Source: Accumulibacter sp003538495 (GTDB lineage: Bacteria > Pseudomonadota > Gammaproteobacteria > Burkholderiales > Rhodocyclaceae). Taken from it: a DNA stretch of 45,300 nucleotides. Below are positions 9,190-17,558 of this stretch, in pieces. The DNA lies in the NCBI RefSeq assembly GCF_029255145.1, contig NZ_JAPUVQ010000121.1:1-45300 (forward strand). The letters are read 5' to 3'. Every line of letters starts with the position of its first letter. Within the stretch, counting starts at the first letter, position 1. The translations under genes were made by a program, and so were the position numbers. The notes beneath the pieces are model-generated. The model was not told where the DNA came from, did not search any database, and saw only the letters and a program-made list of their open reading frames with translations.

Positions 9190-9390
9190 CAATCTCCTGG
9201 AGAATCCTGCCCCGGCGTGGGTGCGTCCAACGCCCCACCCCGTTGCCACCGGCCACCCGGCCGCTACGCGCCTGGCAGACCAGCGCCAACCCGACGCCGG
9301 TGCCGCGCGCGACGGAAAACATCGAGACTCGACACGGCTCGCCGAAGGCAAGGCCACCGTCGCGCACCCGCACGAGATAACCCTTTCGCC
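9190..9390 (-). pseudogene. Possible decayed histidine-kinase C-terminal remnant
   Basis: In one minus frame, directly upstream of the Rcp1-like gene, the translation reads VRVRDGGLAFGE, then GTGVGLALV, followed by GRVAGGNGVG. These resemble the N/G1 box (VrDnGxGf) and G2 box (GTGxGLAlv) of a HATPase_c domain, in the right order but too close together, and a stop lies just before. The position fits the missing cognate kinase of the receiver. The match is short and could be chance in GC-rich sequence. Confidence 0.35.
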
Positions 9391-9499
9391 GTCACCACGA
9401 GCGGCTTTATCGATCAGCAGCATCCGGATACCGCCGACCAGCCGGTCAGTGGCTGGCGCGTGCGGTCGTCCGCCGCCGTCTGGCCTTGCGTTGTTGCGG

Positions 9500-10078
9500 T
9501 CAGGACTTCGGCAGGCGGCCCATCAGGAAGAATTCGTCGTTGGGGCGCATCGAGCTCATGTTCGCCAGTCGGTTCGACATCGCGAAGAACGCCGCCACGG
9601 CGCCGATGTCCCAGACGTCCTGATCGGAGAAACCGTGCTCGTGCAGCGCCGCGAAATCGGCGTCGCCGACCTCCTCGGCGTGCAGCGAGACTTTCAGCGC
9701 AAAATCGAGCATCGCCCGCTGCCGCGCGCTGATGTCGGCCTTGCGGTAGTTGACCGCCACCTGGTCGGCGATCAAGGCGTTCCGGGCGCGCACGCGCAGG
9801 ATCGCGCCGTGCGCGACGACGCAATACTGGCACTGGTTGGCGCCGCTGGTGGCAACCACGATCATCTCGCGCTCGGCCTTGCTCAGGCCGCTTTCCTTTT
9901 CCATCAGCGCGTCGTGGTAGGCGAAGAAGGCGCGAAACTCGTCGGGACGGTGGGCCAGGGTGAGAAAAACGTTGGGGACGAAACCCGACTTCTCCTGCAC
10001 GGCGACGATGCGGTCGCGGACATCGTCCGGCAACTCGTCCAGAGCCGGAACCGGAAAGCGGCTGATCGGCGTGCCCAT
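9500..10078 (-). CDS. Peroxidase-related (carboxymuconolactone decarboxylase/AhpD-fold) protein
   Basis: A 192-residue cytosolic protein of the CMD/AhpD superfamily. The redox motif NQCQYCVVAH (C83, C86, H90) is intact, as in uncharacterised peroxidase-related enzymes of this length. The C-terminal half (AMLDFALKV, DQDVWDIGAVAAFFAMSNRLAN) is typical of that group. It may act as a thiol-dependent peroxidase or hydroperoxide reductase; the reductant is not apparent. It starts 3 nt after the MaoC gene stop, so the two are almost certainly co-transcribed. Confidence 0.88.
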   Translation of the reverse strand: MGTPISRFPVPALDELPDDVRDRIVAVQEKSGFVPNVFLTLAHRPDEFRAFFAYHDALMEKESGLSKAEREMIVVATSGANQCQYCVVAHGAILRVRARNALIADQVAVNYRKADISARQRAMLDFALKVSLHAEEVGDADFAALHEHGFSDQDVWDIGAVAAFFAMSNRLANMSSMRPNDEFFLMGRLPKS

Positions 10079-10081
10079 CGC

Positions 10082-10513
10082 TCAGCCCTCGCCGGTGGTG
10101 CAGTACAGCGTCGACTCGCCTTCGATGACCGTCTTGCCGCTCACGCTGCAGACCGCATCCATGACGCAGCGCCGCCTGGCGACGTTGACCTCGCGGACGG
10201 TGACCGTCGCGGTCACCGTGTCGCCGATCCGTACCGGCGCCTTGAACTTGAGCGTCTGCCCGAGATAGACCGTACCCGGCCCGGGCAGCTTGTTGGCCAG
10301 CACCGCCGAAATGAATCCGGCTGAAAGCATGCCGTGCGCGATGCGACCGCCGAACTGCGTCGTCCTGGCCCATTCCTCGTTGAGGTGCATCGGGTTGACG
10401 TCGGTCGAAATGCCGGCAAAGAGGACGATGTCGGCCTCGGTAACGGTCTTGGCAAGGCTCGCGCTCATGCCGGGTTGCAGGTCTTCGACGTTGTAGCCGC
10501 CAAGTGAATTCAT
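10082..10513 (-). CDS. MaoC-like (R)-specific enoyl-CoA hydratase
   Basis: A 143-residue hotdog-fold hydratase. The catalytic dyad lies in AGISTDVNPMHLN (D38 and H43), followed by GGRIAHGMLSAGF, the standard PhaJ/MaoC hydratase-2 signature. The family hydrates trans-2-enoyl-CoA to (R)-3-hydroxyacyl-CoA, which could feed polyhydroxyalkanoate synthesis; the actual substrate is unknown. The ATG at 10513 is supported by GGAGAG about 7 nt upstream; longer in-frame starts add non-family residues. It heads an operon with the peroxidase-related gene and is divergent from the dienelactone hydrolase gene. Confidence 0.88.
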   Translation of the reverse strand: MNSLGGYNVEDLQPGMSASLAKTVTEADIVLFAGISTDVNPMHLNEEWARTTQFGGRIAHGMLSAGFISAVLANKLPGPGTVYLGQTLKFKAPVRIGDTVTATVTVREVNVARRRCVMDAVCSVSGKTVIEGESTLYCTTGEG

Positions 10514-10587
10514 CGCTCTCTCCATGGTCACAGGTTGCTGGTTTGTCGCATGATACACAAAGCCCATAACCCGTACAGGAGATTTCC

Positions 10588-11466
10588 GTGACCACCGATG
10601 TCGACTTCGACAGCCTCGTCCCTGCCCTTCCCTGCAGCCGCCGCAACTTCATCGTCACCGCCCTGGGCGCCGGCTTCGCGCTGGCGGTGCAACCGGTGGC
10701 CGCGCAGAGCGTGATCGTCACCGACAGCAGCGGCCTCACCGCTGGCGAGATCAGGGTGCCGACCGGCGATGGCGAGTTGCCGGCGTATCGCGCGCAACCG
10801 GCCAGCGGCAGCAAATGGCCGGTGATCCTGGTGGTCCAGGAGATCTTTGGCGTTCATGAGTACATCAGGGACGTCTGCCGGCGCCTGGCCAAGCTCGGCT
10901 ACCAGGCCATCGCGCCCGAGCTGTACGCTCGCCAGGGCGACCCGCGGCAGTACGCCAACGTCCAGGAACTGCTCGACAAGGTGGTCGGCAAGGTCCCCGA
11001 CGCGCAGGTACTGAGCGACCTCGACGCCTGCGTCGCCTGGGCCACGGCTCACGGTGGCGACGCCGCGCGGCTGGGAATCACCGGCTTCTGCTGGGGTGGA
11101 CGCATTGCCTGGCTGTACGCCGCCCACAATGCGCAGGTCAAAGCGGGCGTCGCCTGGTACGGCAGGATCGTCGGCCAGGCCAGCGACTTGACCCCCCGAC
11201 AGGCACTCGACATCGCCGGTGAACTGCACGGACCGGTGCTGGGTCTCTACGGCGGCGCCGACCAGGGGATCCCGCTCGACACCGTCGAACAGATGCGCCG
11301 GGCCCTCGCCGCGTCCGCCAATCCGGCCAGCAAGGCGTCGACGATCCGTGTCTACGACGGCGCGCCGCACGCCTTCCATGCCGACTATCGGCCGAGCTAC
11401 CGCAAGGAACAGGCGGAGGACGGCTGGCGGCGCCTGCAAGCGTGGTTCAGGCAGCACGGCGTCTGA
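10588..11466 (+). CDS. Dienelactone hydrolase family protein with Tat-type signal
   Basis: A 292-residue alpha/beta hydrolase. The N terminus carries SRRNFIVTALGAGFALA, a twin-arginine-like signal with cleavage likely after the VAAQ region, so it is probably periplasmic. The triad is C168 (GFCWGG), D225 (GGADQGIP) and H261 (GAPHAFH), with E85 in VVQEIFGVH; all match dienelactone hydrolase. The GTG start has AGGAGA at about 10578-10583. The family opens dienelactones in chloroaromatic breakdown, but exported members have wider ester/lactone substrates, so the substrate is unassigned. The 74-nt gap to the MaoC gene is a shared divergent promoter region. Confidence 0.9.
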   Translation: MTTDVDFDSLVPALPCSRRNFIVTALGAGFALAVQPVAAQSVIVTDSSGLTAGEIRVPTGDGELPAYRAQPASGSKWPVILVVQEIFGVHEYIRDVCRRLAKLGYQAIAPELYARQGDPRQYANVQELLDKVVGKVPDAQVLSDLDACVAWATAHGGDAARLGITGFCWGGRIAWLYAAHNAQVKAGVAWYGRIVGQASDLTPRQALDIAGELHGPVLGLYGGADQGIPLDTVEQMRRALAASANPASKASTIRVYDGAPHAFHADYRPSYRKEQAEDGWRRLQAWFRQHGV

Positions 11467-11514
11467 TCGCCCGCTGCAAGCTGGCTGGCTGATCGCTTGC
11501 CGCCGGCGGTGGCG

Positions 11515-12186
11515 TCAATCACCGCCACCGCAGCCTCCCCCACCGCAGCCCGAAGAGTCGCCGCTGTCCCCGCCATCGCCGCTACCGGTACCGCCGCTGC
11601 AGCCGCCGCCGCAGCCGATATGGCCGGCACAGAAGGGCGTACTGCCAGCGCTTTGCCCGGCGGCCAGACAATCCAGCTGATAGATGAAGCCGCCGCCGAT
11701 CGCCAGCGTGGCGTCGAGGGCGAAGAGCAGCGGCAGCGCTGACGGCGCTTGCGGATCGATCGCCTGGCGCTTGCACGACAGCCGCCAGGCGCGCTTGATT
11801 CCGTCCTGCGCGTCGGTCGGCTGGCGCATTGCTTCGGCCGGAGTATGGTGCACGAAGCGGCCAAGCCCGCGCGCGCAGAATTGCTGGTACTGGCGGGTGA
11901 ACAGGATGAACTCGTGCCAGGCGTCGTCGACCACCTGCGACGGCATCGCCACCAGCCGCTTTTTCGCTTCGCGGCAAAGCTGGAAGTATTCGCGCAGCCC
12001 ATCGAAGACCAGCGCCCGCTGCGCGGCGCTCAATTCGGGCCGGCGCGCCGCCAGGCGCTGGTCGAGAAGCCTGCCGTAGGGGTAGGTGTCGATGAACTGC
12101 TGGCGCTGCCGCCCGCGCAATGAACGCCACCAGGCGAGCGTCGCGACGGCCAGCCCGAGCAAGGCCAGCGCCAGCAGCAGCTTCAT
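11515..12186 (-). CDS. Glycine-rich domain (GRDP)-like protein with Cys/Gly-rich tail
   Basis: A 223-residue protein. Residues 1-20 form one hydrophobic segment (signal anchor). The core contains VDDAWHEFILFTRQYQQFC, close to the glycine-rich-domain-containing protein-like family, whose hallmark is an xWHxFILxT...FC string. The last about 45 residues are Gly/Ser/Cys-rich, with repeated CGGG-type units (CGGGC, CGGGGCGGG), and could bind metal or form disulfides outside the membrane. Molecular function is unknown. It ends 48 nt from the convergent hydrolase gene and starts 17 nt past the gabD stop, so it may be read through from gabD. Confidence 0.75.
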   Translation of the reverse strand: MKLLLALALLGLAVATLAWWRSLRGRQRQQFIDTYPYGRLLDQRLAARRPELSAAQRALVFDGLREYFQLCREAKKRLVAMPSQVVDDAWHEFILFTRQYQQFCARGLGRFVHHTPAEAMRQPTDAQDGIKRAWRLSCKRQAIDPQAPSALPLLFALDATLAIGGGFIYQLDCLAAGQSAGSTPFCAGHIGCGGGCSGGTGSGDGGDSGDSSGCGGGGCGGGD

Positions 12187-12203
12187 CTACGGCACGCGTT
12201 GCA

Positions 12204-13655
12204 TCAAACGGTACTGAAGCACAGGTACTTGACCTCCAGGTACTCGTCGAGTCCGTGCTTCGATCCTTCGCGGCCCAGCCCGGACTGCTTGACCCCGCCG
12301 AAGGGCGCTACCTCGTTGGAGATCAGGCCGGTGTTCACGCCGATCATGCCGTATTCGAGCGCTTCGCCAACGCGCAGGCAGCGCCCGACATCACGCGAGT
12401 AGAAATAGGCCGCGAGTCCGAACTCGGTGTCGTTGGCCATCCTGACCGCCTCCGCCTCGTCGGCAAACCGGAAGACCGGCGCCACCGGCCCGAAGGTTTC
12501 TTCGCGCGCGACGCGCATCTGCGGCGTTACGTCGGCGAGCACCGTCGGCTCGAAGAAGGTGCCGCCGAGCACGTGCCGGCCGCCGCCGGTAACCACCCGC
12601 GCGCCCTTGTTGAGCGCGTCGGCGATGTGTTCCTGGACCTTGGCCAGCGCCGCCGCGTCGATCAGCGGCCCCTGCGTCACGCCTTCGTCGCTGCCTGGCC
12701 CGACTCGCAGCGACTGGACGCGCCTGGCGAGCCGGGCGACGAAGCTGTCGTAGACGCCGTCCTGAACCAGCAGCCGATTGGCGCAGACGCAGGTCTGGCC
12801 GGTGTTGCGATACTTGGCGATCAGCGCCCCTTCGACCGCCGCATCGACGTCGGCGTCGTCGAACACGATGAACGGCGCGTTGCCACCGAGTTCGAGCGAG
12901 AGCTTCTTGATCGTCAGTGCGCACTGCGCCATCAGCAAGCGCCCGATCTCGGTCGAGCCGGTAAACGACAGCTTGCGCACCACCGGGCTGGCGGTCAGGG
13001 TCCCACCGATGGCCACCGGATCGCCGGTCAGCACGTTGAAAACCCCTGCCGGAAGCTCGGCGTCATGCGCCAGTCTGGCCAGCGCCAGCGCGGTCAGCGG
13101 CGTCTGCTCGGCCGGCTTGACCACCACCGTGCAGCCGGCCGCCAGCGCCGGCGCCACCTTGCGGGTGATCATCGCCAGCGGGAAGTTCCAGGGGGTGATC
13201 GCCGCGCAGACGCCAACCGGCTGGCGGATGGTCAGCAGCCGCCGGTCGGCCGCCGGACTCGGGATGCTTTCGCCATAGGCGCGCTTGCCTTCCTCGGCGA
13301 ACCACTCGACGAACGACGCGCCGTAGGCCACTTCGCCGCGTGCTTCGGCGATCGGCTTGCCGCATTCGGCAGTCATCAGCTGGGCCAGGTCCTCGGCGTT
13401 GCCGACGATCAGTTCGTACCAGCGACGCAACACCGCGGCCCGTTCCTTGGCGGTCTTCGCCTGCCACGCCGGCAGCGCCGCCTCGGCGGCGGCAATCGCG
13501 CGCGCGGTCTCGACGGCAGTCATCAGCGGCACCTCGCCCAGCGCCTCGCCGCTGGCCGGATCGATAACCAGCAGCGTACGACCGTCGCCGGAGGCTTCCC
13601 AGCGACCGTCGATGTAGCAGTTGGAGCGCAGCAGGCGCGGATCACTCAGATGCAT
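12204..13655 (-). CDS. gabD: NAD(P)-dependent succinate-semialdehyde dehydrogenase
   Basis: Oxidises succinate semialdehyde to succinate, last step of GABA degradation; cytosolic. The 483 residues match GabD length. The aldehyde dehydrogenase signatures are intact: the ITPWNFPLAM cofactor loop, VKPAEQTPLTAL, FTGSTEIGR, the general base E255 in LELGGNAPF and catalytic C289 in GQTCVC. EVAPFGGVKQSGLGREGS near the C terminus is characteristic of the GabD branch. GGAGGT directly precedes the ATG. No GABA transaminase gene is adjacent, so related aldehydes cannot be excluded. Confidence 0.9.
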   Translation of the reverse strand: MHLSDPRLLRSNCYIDGRWEASGDGRTLLVIDPASGEALGEVPLMTAVETARAIAAAEAALPAWQAKTAKERAAVLRRWYELIVGNAEDLAQLMTAECGKPIAEARGEVAYGASFVEWFAEEGKRAYGESIPSPAADRRLLTIRQPVGVCAAITPWNFPLAMITRKVAPALAAGCTVVVKPAEQTPLTALALARLAHDAELPAGVFNVLTGDPVAIGGTLTASPVVRKLSFTGSTEIGRLLMAQCALTIKKLSLELGGNAPFIVFDDADVDAAVEGALIAKYRNTGQTCVCANRLLVQDGVYDSFVARLARRVQSLRVGPGSDEGVTQGPLIDAAALAKVQEHIADALNKGARVVTGGGRHVLGGTFFEPTVLADVTPQMRVAREETFGPVAPVFRFADEAEAVRMANDTEFGLAAYFYSRDVGRCLRVGEALEYGMIGVNTGLISNEVAPFGGVKQSGLGREGSKHGLDEYLEVKYLCFSTV

Positions 13656-13699
13656 GGCAACCTCCGGGATTCTGAAAACAGCAGTTTATACTGTGCACC

Positions 13700-14164
13700 A
13701 TGCGGATACGACAGTTCCTCATCGCTGGCATGGTGTCGCTGCTCCTGGCGGCGTGCGGCAGCACGCCCGAACGACCGGCGAGAAGCGAACAGGGGACCAA
13801 CGTGGTGATTTTTGCGCTGAGCCTGATCGACACCGGCTACCGCTTCGGGGGCAAGAACCCCGAAGCCGGTTTCGACTGCAGCGGCATGGTCGCCTACATC
13901 TACGGCCAGGCTGCCGGCGTCAGGGTCGGTGGCAGCGCGGCCGACATCGCGCGGCGCGGCCGGCCGGTGCCGCGCGAGAATCTGCGTCCTGGCGACCTGG
14001 TGTTCTTCAACACCCGCAACGCGGCTTTTTCGCATGTCGGGATCTACATCGGCGACGACCGTTTCGTCCATGCCCCGTCGACCCGCGGCCAGGTGCGCAT
14101 CGACCAGTTGGCCGCCAGCTACTATGCGCAGCGCTTCGAGACAGCGCGCGCCTACTTCGAGTAG
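13700..14164 (+). CDS. NlpC/P60 family peptidoglycan endopeptidase lipoprotein
   Basis: A 154-residue small cell-wall hydrolase. The signal peptide ends in lipobox LAAC (C19), so it is likely a lipoprotein facing the periplasm. The NlpC/P60 triad is visible as C60 (FDCSGMV), H112 (FSHVGIYIG) and H124 (FVHAPSTRG); YRFGG precedes the Cys as usual. This family cleaves peptide bonds in stem peptides, as Spr/MepS does. TATACT at 13687-13692 lies only 7 nt before the ATG, so a transcript from it would be nearly leaderless. Divergent from gabD. Confidence 0.92.
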   Translation: MRIRQFLIAGMVSLLLAACGSTPERPARSEQGTNVVIFALSLIDTGYRFGGKNPEAGFDCSGMVAYIYGQAAGVRVGGSAADIARRGRPVPRENLRPGDLVFFNTRNAAFSHVGIYIGDDRFVHAPSTRGQVRIDQLAASYYAQRFETARAYFE

Positions 14165-14199
14165 CGCCAGGCCGGCGAGTCGTCGTACCCGTTGTTGCG

Positions 14200-14661
14200 C
14201 TAGTCGTTGCGTAACTCGACGCGGCCGTCGACCACCCGCACCCGGTCGCCCTTGCGCACCGCCGGCTGGTCGCTCTGTTCGATGAAGGCGAAGCCGCCGT
14301 CCTCGTAGCGAATGGTGAGTTCGTAGCGGTGCACCGGCGCGCGCGCCTTGCGGTCGTCCTTGACCGCGCTGCCTGTGCCGACGATCGGCGCCGTCACCAT
14401 ATGCGCATCGGGGGCACCGAGATCGCGCCGTGCGGCAGCCGCCGGATCGCGCCGGCCCTTGCCCTCGCCGGTCAGCGTGCGAATCGCAAAAACGACACCG
14501 CAACGCTCGCACGGACCGCTTCGCTCCTCCTGCTGCAGTTCGCGGTAGTCGGCGTCGCCACTCGGCAACTGCAGCGTGCTTTGCGCCAGCGACACGCGGG
14601 GCAAGGCCAGGACCAGCGACTGGATCAAGCAGCCGACCATCAGCATTGTTTTGCGCTGCAT
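14200..14661 (-). CDS. Exported hypothetical protein (outer-membrane-lipoprotein-like C-terminal fold)
   Basis: A 153-residue protein with an N-terminal signal peptide (hydrophobic MLMVGCLIQSLVLALP, cleavage likely near SLAQS). The mature part has a CERC motif in a GPCERCGVVFAIRT segment and ends with RYELTIRYEDGGFAFIEQ followed by KGDRVRVVDGRVEL, a beta-rich module like the end of SlyB/OmpA-type 17-kDa lipoproteins. The ATG at 14661 has GAGGAG about 9 nt upstream; a start 12 codons earlier exists but lacks this. Probably periplasmic; function unknown. Confidence 0.7.
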   Translation of the reverse strand: MQRKTMLMVGCLIQSLVLALPRVSLAQSTLQLPSGDADYRELQQEERSGPCERCGVVFAIRTLTGEGKGRRDPAAAARRDLGAPDAHMVTAPIVGTGSAVKDDRKARAPVHRYELTIRYEDGGFAFIEQSDQPAVRKGDRVRVVDGRVELRND

Positions 14662-14821
14662 CCCCAGCACTCCTCGACAAACGGTTGCGACTCGCACCTC
14701 GCTGAACGCGCGGCACCGGCCGGACCAGTGATCTTAGCACTCGCCGGGCCGGCGCCAACAGCGCAAAAGAACGCTAGTATGTGGCTGTTCGCCCGCCTTG
14801 TTGAACTCCCGGGAACGTACC

Positions 14822-16567
14822 ATGGACCCCAAGTCCTTCGTTGACTCCGCCGTGCTGCTGCTGGTCGTCGCCTCGATCGCGGTCGCCGTGTTCAGGCATC
14901 TGGGACTCGGTTCGATCCTCGGCCTGCTGGTCACCGGCATCATCGTCGGGCCGCATACGATGGGACCGTTCGTCACCACCAACGTCGAAGACGTCCGCCA
15001 GTTCACCGAAATCGGTGTCGTGCTGCTGTTGTTCCTGATCGGCCTGGAGATGAAACCGCGCCGGTTATGGGCGCTGCGGCGTACTCTCTTCGGGCTGGGT
15101 TCGCTGCAGATCATCCTGTCGGCGCTGTTCATCGCCGGCTATTTCCAGCTGTTCGAGCCGCACTGGCCGACGGCGCTGCTGATCGGCAGCAGTTTCGCCC
15201 TCTCGTCCACGGCCTTCGTCGTCCAGATGCTCAGGGACCAGGGCGAGATCGCCAGCCACCATGGTCAGACCGCTTTCGCCGTCCTGCTGATGCAGGACCT
15301 GGCGGTGGTGCCGCTGCTGGCGCTGATCCCGGTGCTCGCCGATGTCGGCTCGCCACCCTCCGACAGCGCCGTGCCGCAGCAGATCGCGGTAGCCATTGCG
15401 ATGGTGCTGATGGTGCTGCTCAGCGGCCGCTACCTGGTGCCCCGGATCCTCGATCACCTGGCCCGCCAGAACAACCGCGAGGCCTTCCTGCTGACCACCA
15501 TGGGCGCCGTGTTCATCGCCGCCTGGGCGATGCACCACGCCGGCATGTCGATGGCGCTGGGCGCCTTCCTGATGGGCATGATGCTCTCCACCTCGCGCTA
15601 CAGCCTGCAGATCGAGGCCAGCATGGAGCCGCACAAGGGCCTGCTGATGAGCCTTTTCTTCGTCGCCGTCGGGATGTCGCTGGACCTCCAGTCGCTGGCC
15701 CTTCACCCCTTCCGCTTCGCCCTGCACGTGGCCGCGATCATCGCCATCAAGGTGGCCGTGCTGTATGTCCTTTGCCGGTGCTTCGGAACCGGTCGCAGCA
15801 TTGCCTTGCGGGTCGCCTTCCTGCTCGCCCAGGGCGGCGAGTTCGGCTTCGTGTTGTTCGGCGCCGCCAAGGCCCTGGGCCTGATCGACGACCCGCTGTT
15901 CGTCATGGCGGTGGCGATCATTTCGGTGAGCATGCTGCTCACGCCAATGCTGGTCAAGATCGGCAACCGCCTGGCACTGCGCGTCGCCGAGGAGCCAGCC
16001 GGCGTTCACCATCGCTTCCGCTATCCGGACGAAGGCGACGAAGCGGCGCCGCGGGTGGTGATCGGCGGCTATGGCCGTGTCGGCCACACCGTCGGCACCA
16101 TCCTGGCCAGCAGCGGCATTCCCTTTGTCGCCTTCGACACCGACGCCGAACTGGTCGCGCGCTGGCGCAGCGAGGGGCATCCGGTCTTCTACGGCGACCT
16201 CGGCGACCCGCAACTGTTGATTGCCGCATCGCTCCAGCACGTCGACCTGGTCGTGCTGACCATCGACAACCGGCGCACCTCCGTTCGCGCGGCGTCTCTG
16301 ATCCGCTCACAGTTGCCACAGGTCAACCTCCTGGCCCGCGCCCGCGACCTGGCCAGTTGCGACGCCCTGCTCCGCGCCGGCGCCAGCAAGGCCTATCCCG
16401 AGACCCTGGAAGCCAGCCTGCGGCTGGCGGCCGAGACCCTCGAGTCGCTCGGCATCGGCAGCACCGAGACCGAGATGCTGCTCAGCGAGGTGCGCAGTTC
16501 CGACTATGCCCTGGTGCGCTCCGGACCCGAGGGTCATCCGCCGTCAACCGCCCAGGATCCCTCCTGA
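14822..16567 (+). CDS. KefB/KefC-type monovalent cation:proton antiporter-2 with RCK domain
   Basis: A 581-residue inner-membrane protein. About twelve hydrophobic segments fill residues 1-380, with the CPA2 features GLLVTGIIVGPHTMG, SSTAFVVQ and LLAQGGEFGFVL. A TrkA-N/RCK nucleotide-binding domain follows (VVIGGYGRVGHTVG, near residue 411), ending in FDTDAELV. The family exports potassium in exchange for protons, often gated by glutathione adducts in Gram-negative bacteria. No KefF/KefG ancillary subunit lies beside it, so the exact Kef type is open. The ATG at 14822 is chosen over one 8 codons earlier because the hydrophobic core starts right after it. Confidence 0.9.
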   Translation: MDPKSFVDSAVLLLVVASIAVAVFRHLGLGSILGLLVTGIIVGPHTMGPFVTTNVEDVRQFTEIGVVLLLFLIGLEMKPRRLWALRRTLFGLGSLQIILSALFIAGYFQLFEPHWPTALLIGSSFALSSTAFVVQMLRDQGEIASHHGQTAFAVLLMQDLAVVPLLALIPVLADVGSPPSDSAVPQQIAVAIAMVLMVLLSGRYLVPRILDHLARQNNREAFLLTTMGAVFIAAWAMHHAGMSMALGAFLMGMMLSTSRYSLQIEASMEPHKGLLMSLFFVAVGMSLDLQSLALHPFRFALHVAAIIAIKVAVLYVLCRCFGTGRSIALRVAFLLAQGGEFGFVLFGAAKALGLIDDPLFVMAVAIISVSMLLTPMLVKIGNRLALRVAEEPAGVHHRFRYPDEGDEAAPRVVIGGYGRVGHTVGTILASSGIPFVAFDTDAELVARWRSEGHPVFYGDLGDPQLLIAASLQHVDLVVLTIDNRRTSVRAASLIRSQLPQVNLLARARDLASCDALLRAGASKAYPETLEASLRLAAETLESLGIGSTETEMLLSEVRSSDYALVRSGPEGHPPSTAQDPS

Positions 16568-16658
16568 ACCCCCGTCCGGACCACAGGGAGGGCAGCGAAG
16601 CGCGCCAAAGCAGGCTACTATTGGGGTGTTCGCCAGCCCCGACGAGCCCCCGAACGCC

Positions 16659-17558
16659 ATGCTGAGCACCATCCCCATCCGTTACGTCGAACCCGTCTAC
16701 CGCCCGCCCAGCGAGGCGGAATCGCTGATCCTGCCGATCACCGACGGCTGTTCGTGGAATCACTGCACCTTCTGCGAGATGTATACCGCGCCGCAGAAGC
16801 GTTTTCGCGCCCGCGACGCGGACGAGGTTCTGGAGAGCATCCGGCGCACCGGCGAAAGCGTCGGCGGCGAGGTCCGGCGCGTCTTCCTGGCCGACGGCGA
16901 CGCGCTGGTGCTGCCGACACGCCGGCTGCTCGAGGTCCTCAACGCGATCCGCGTGCACCTGCCGGCGGTTCGCCGGGTATCGACCTACTGCCTGCCGCGC
17001 AACCTGCGCCGGAAGTCGGTCGACGAACTGCGCGAACTGGCCGCCGCGGGCCTGTCGATCGCCTACGTCGGCGCCGAGTCGGGCGACGACGAAGTCCTCG
17101 AACGGGTCAACAAGGGCGAGACCTTCGAGTCGACGCGCGCCGCGCTCGACAAACTCGGCGCCGCCGGGATCACCCGCTCGGTGATGATCCTCAACGGCCT
17201 CGCCGGCCCGGAACTCTCCTGGCGGCACGCCGAAAACTCGGCGCGCCTGCTGAATGCCACCCAGCCCGAGTATCTGGCGACGCTGGTGGTCAGTTTCCCG
17301 CTTGGCGAGGAGCGTTTCCGCGGCGGCTTCCCCGGCTGGCGACCACTCAGCCTGCGCGAGCTGTTTCTCGAAATGGAGCGCCTTCTCGAACACCTCGAAC
17401 TGCGGCGCACGGTCTTCCGCAGCGACCATGCGTCGAACTGGCTGGTCCTCAAGGGAACGCTGGGCGCCGACAAGCAGCGGCTGCTCGGGCAGGTGCGGCA
17501 GACGCTTGCCGACCCGGCAAACGCGCCGCTGCGACCGTCCTGGGCGCGGGGACTGTAA
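16659..17558 (+). CDS. Radical SAM protein
   Basis: A 299-residue protein with the iron-sulfur motif C31-S-W-N-H-C36-T-F-C39. This CX4CX2C form inside a TDGCSWNHCTFCEMY context is seen in a branch of uncharacterised Elp3-type radical SAM proteins rather than the usual CX3CX2C. Downstream, VFLADGDALV, STYCLPRN and AYVGAESGDDEVLERVNKG are the SAM-binding and barrel signatures of that branch. The reaction is unknown. The start at 16659 removes about 50 non-homologous residues of the longer frame. The stop is immediately followed by the sirtuin TTG start, so the two are probably coupled. Confidence 0.88.
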   Translation: MLSTIPIRYVEPVYRPPSEAESLILPITDGCSWNHCTFCEMYTAPQKRFRARDADEVLESIRRTGESVGGEVRRVFLADGDALVLPTRRLLEVLNAIRVHLPAVRRVSTYCLPRNLRRKSVDELRELAAAGLSIAYVGAESGDDEVLERVNKGETFESTRAALDKLGAAGITRSVMILNGLAGPELSWRHAENSARLLNATQPEYLATLVVSFPLGEERFRGGFPGWRPLSLRELFLEMERLLEHLELRRTVFRSDHASNWLVLKGTLGADKQRLLGQVRQTLADPANAPLRPSWARGL

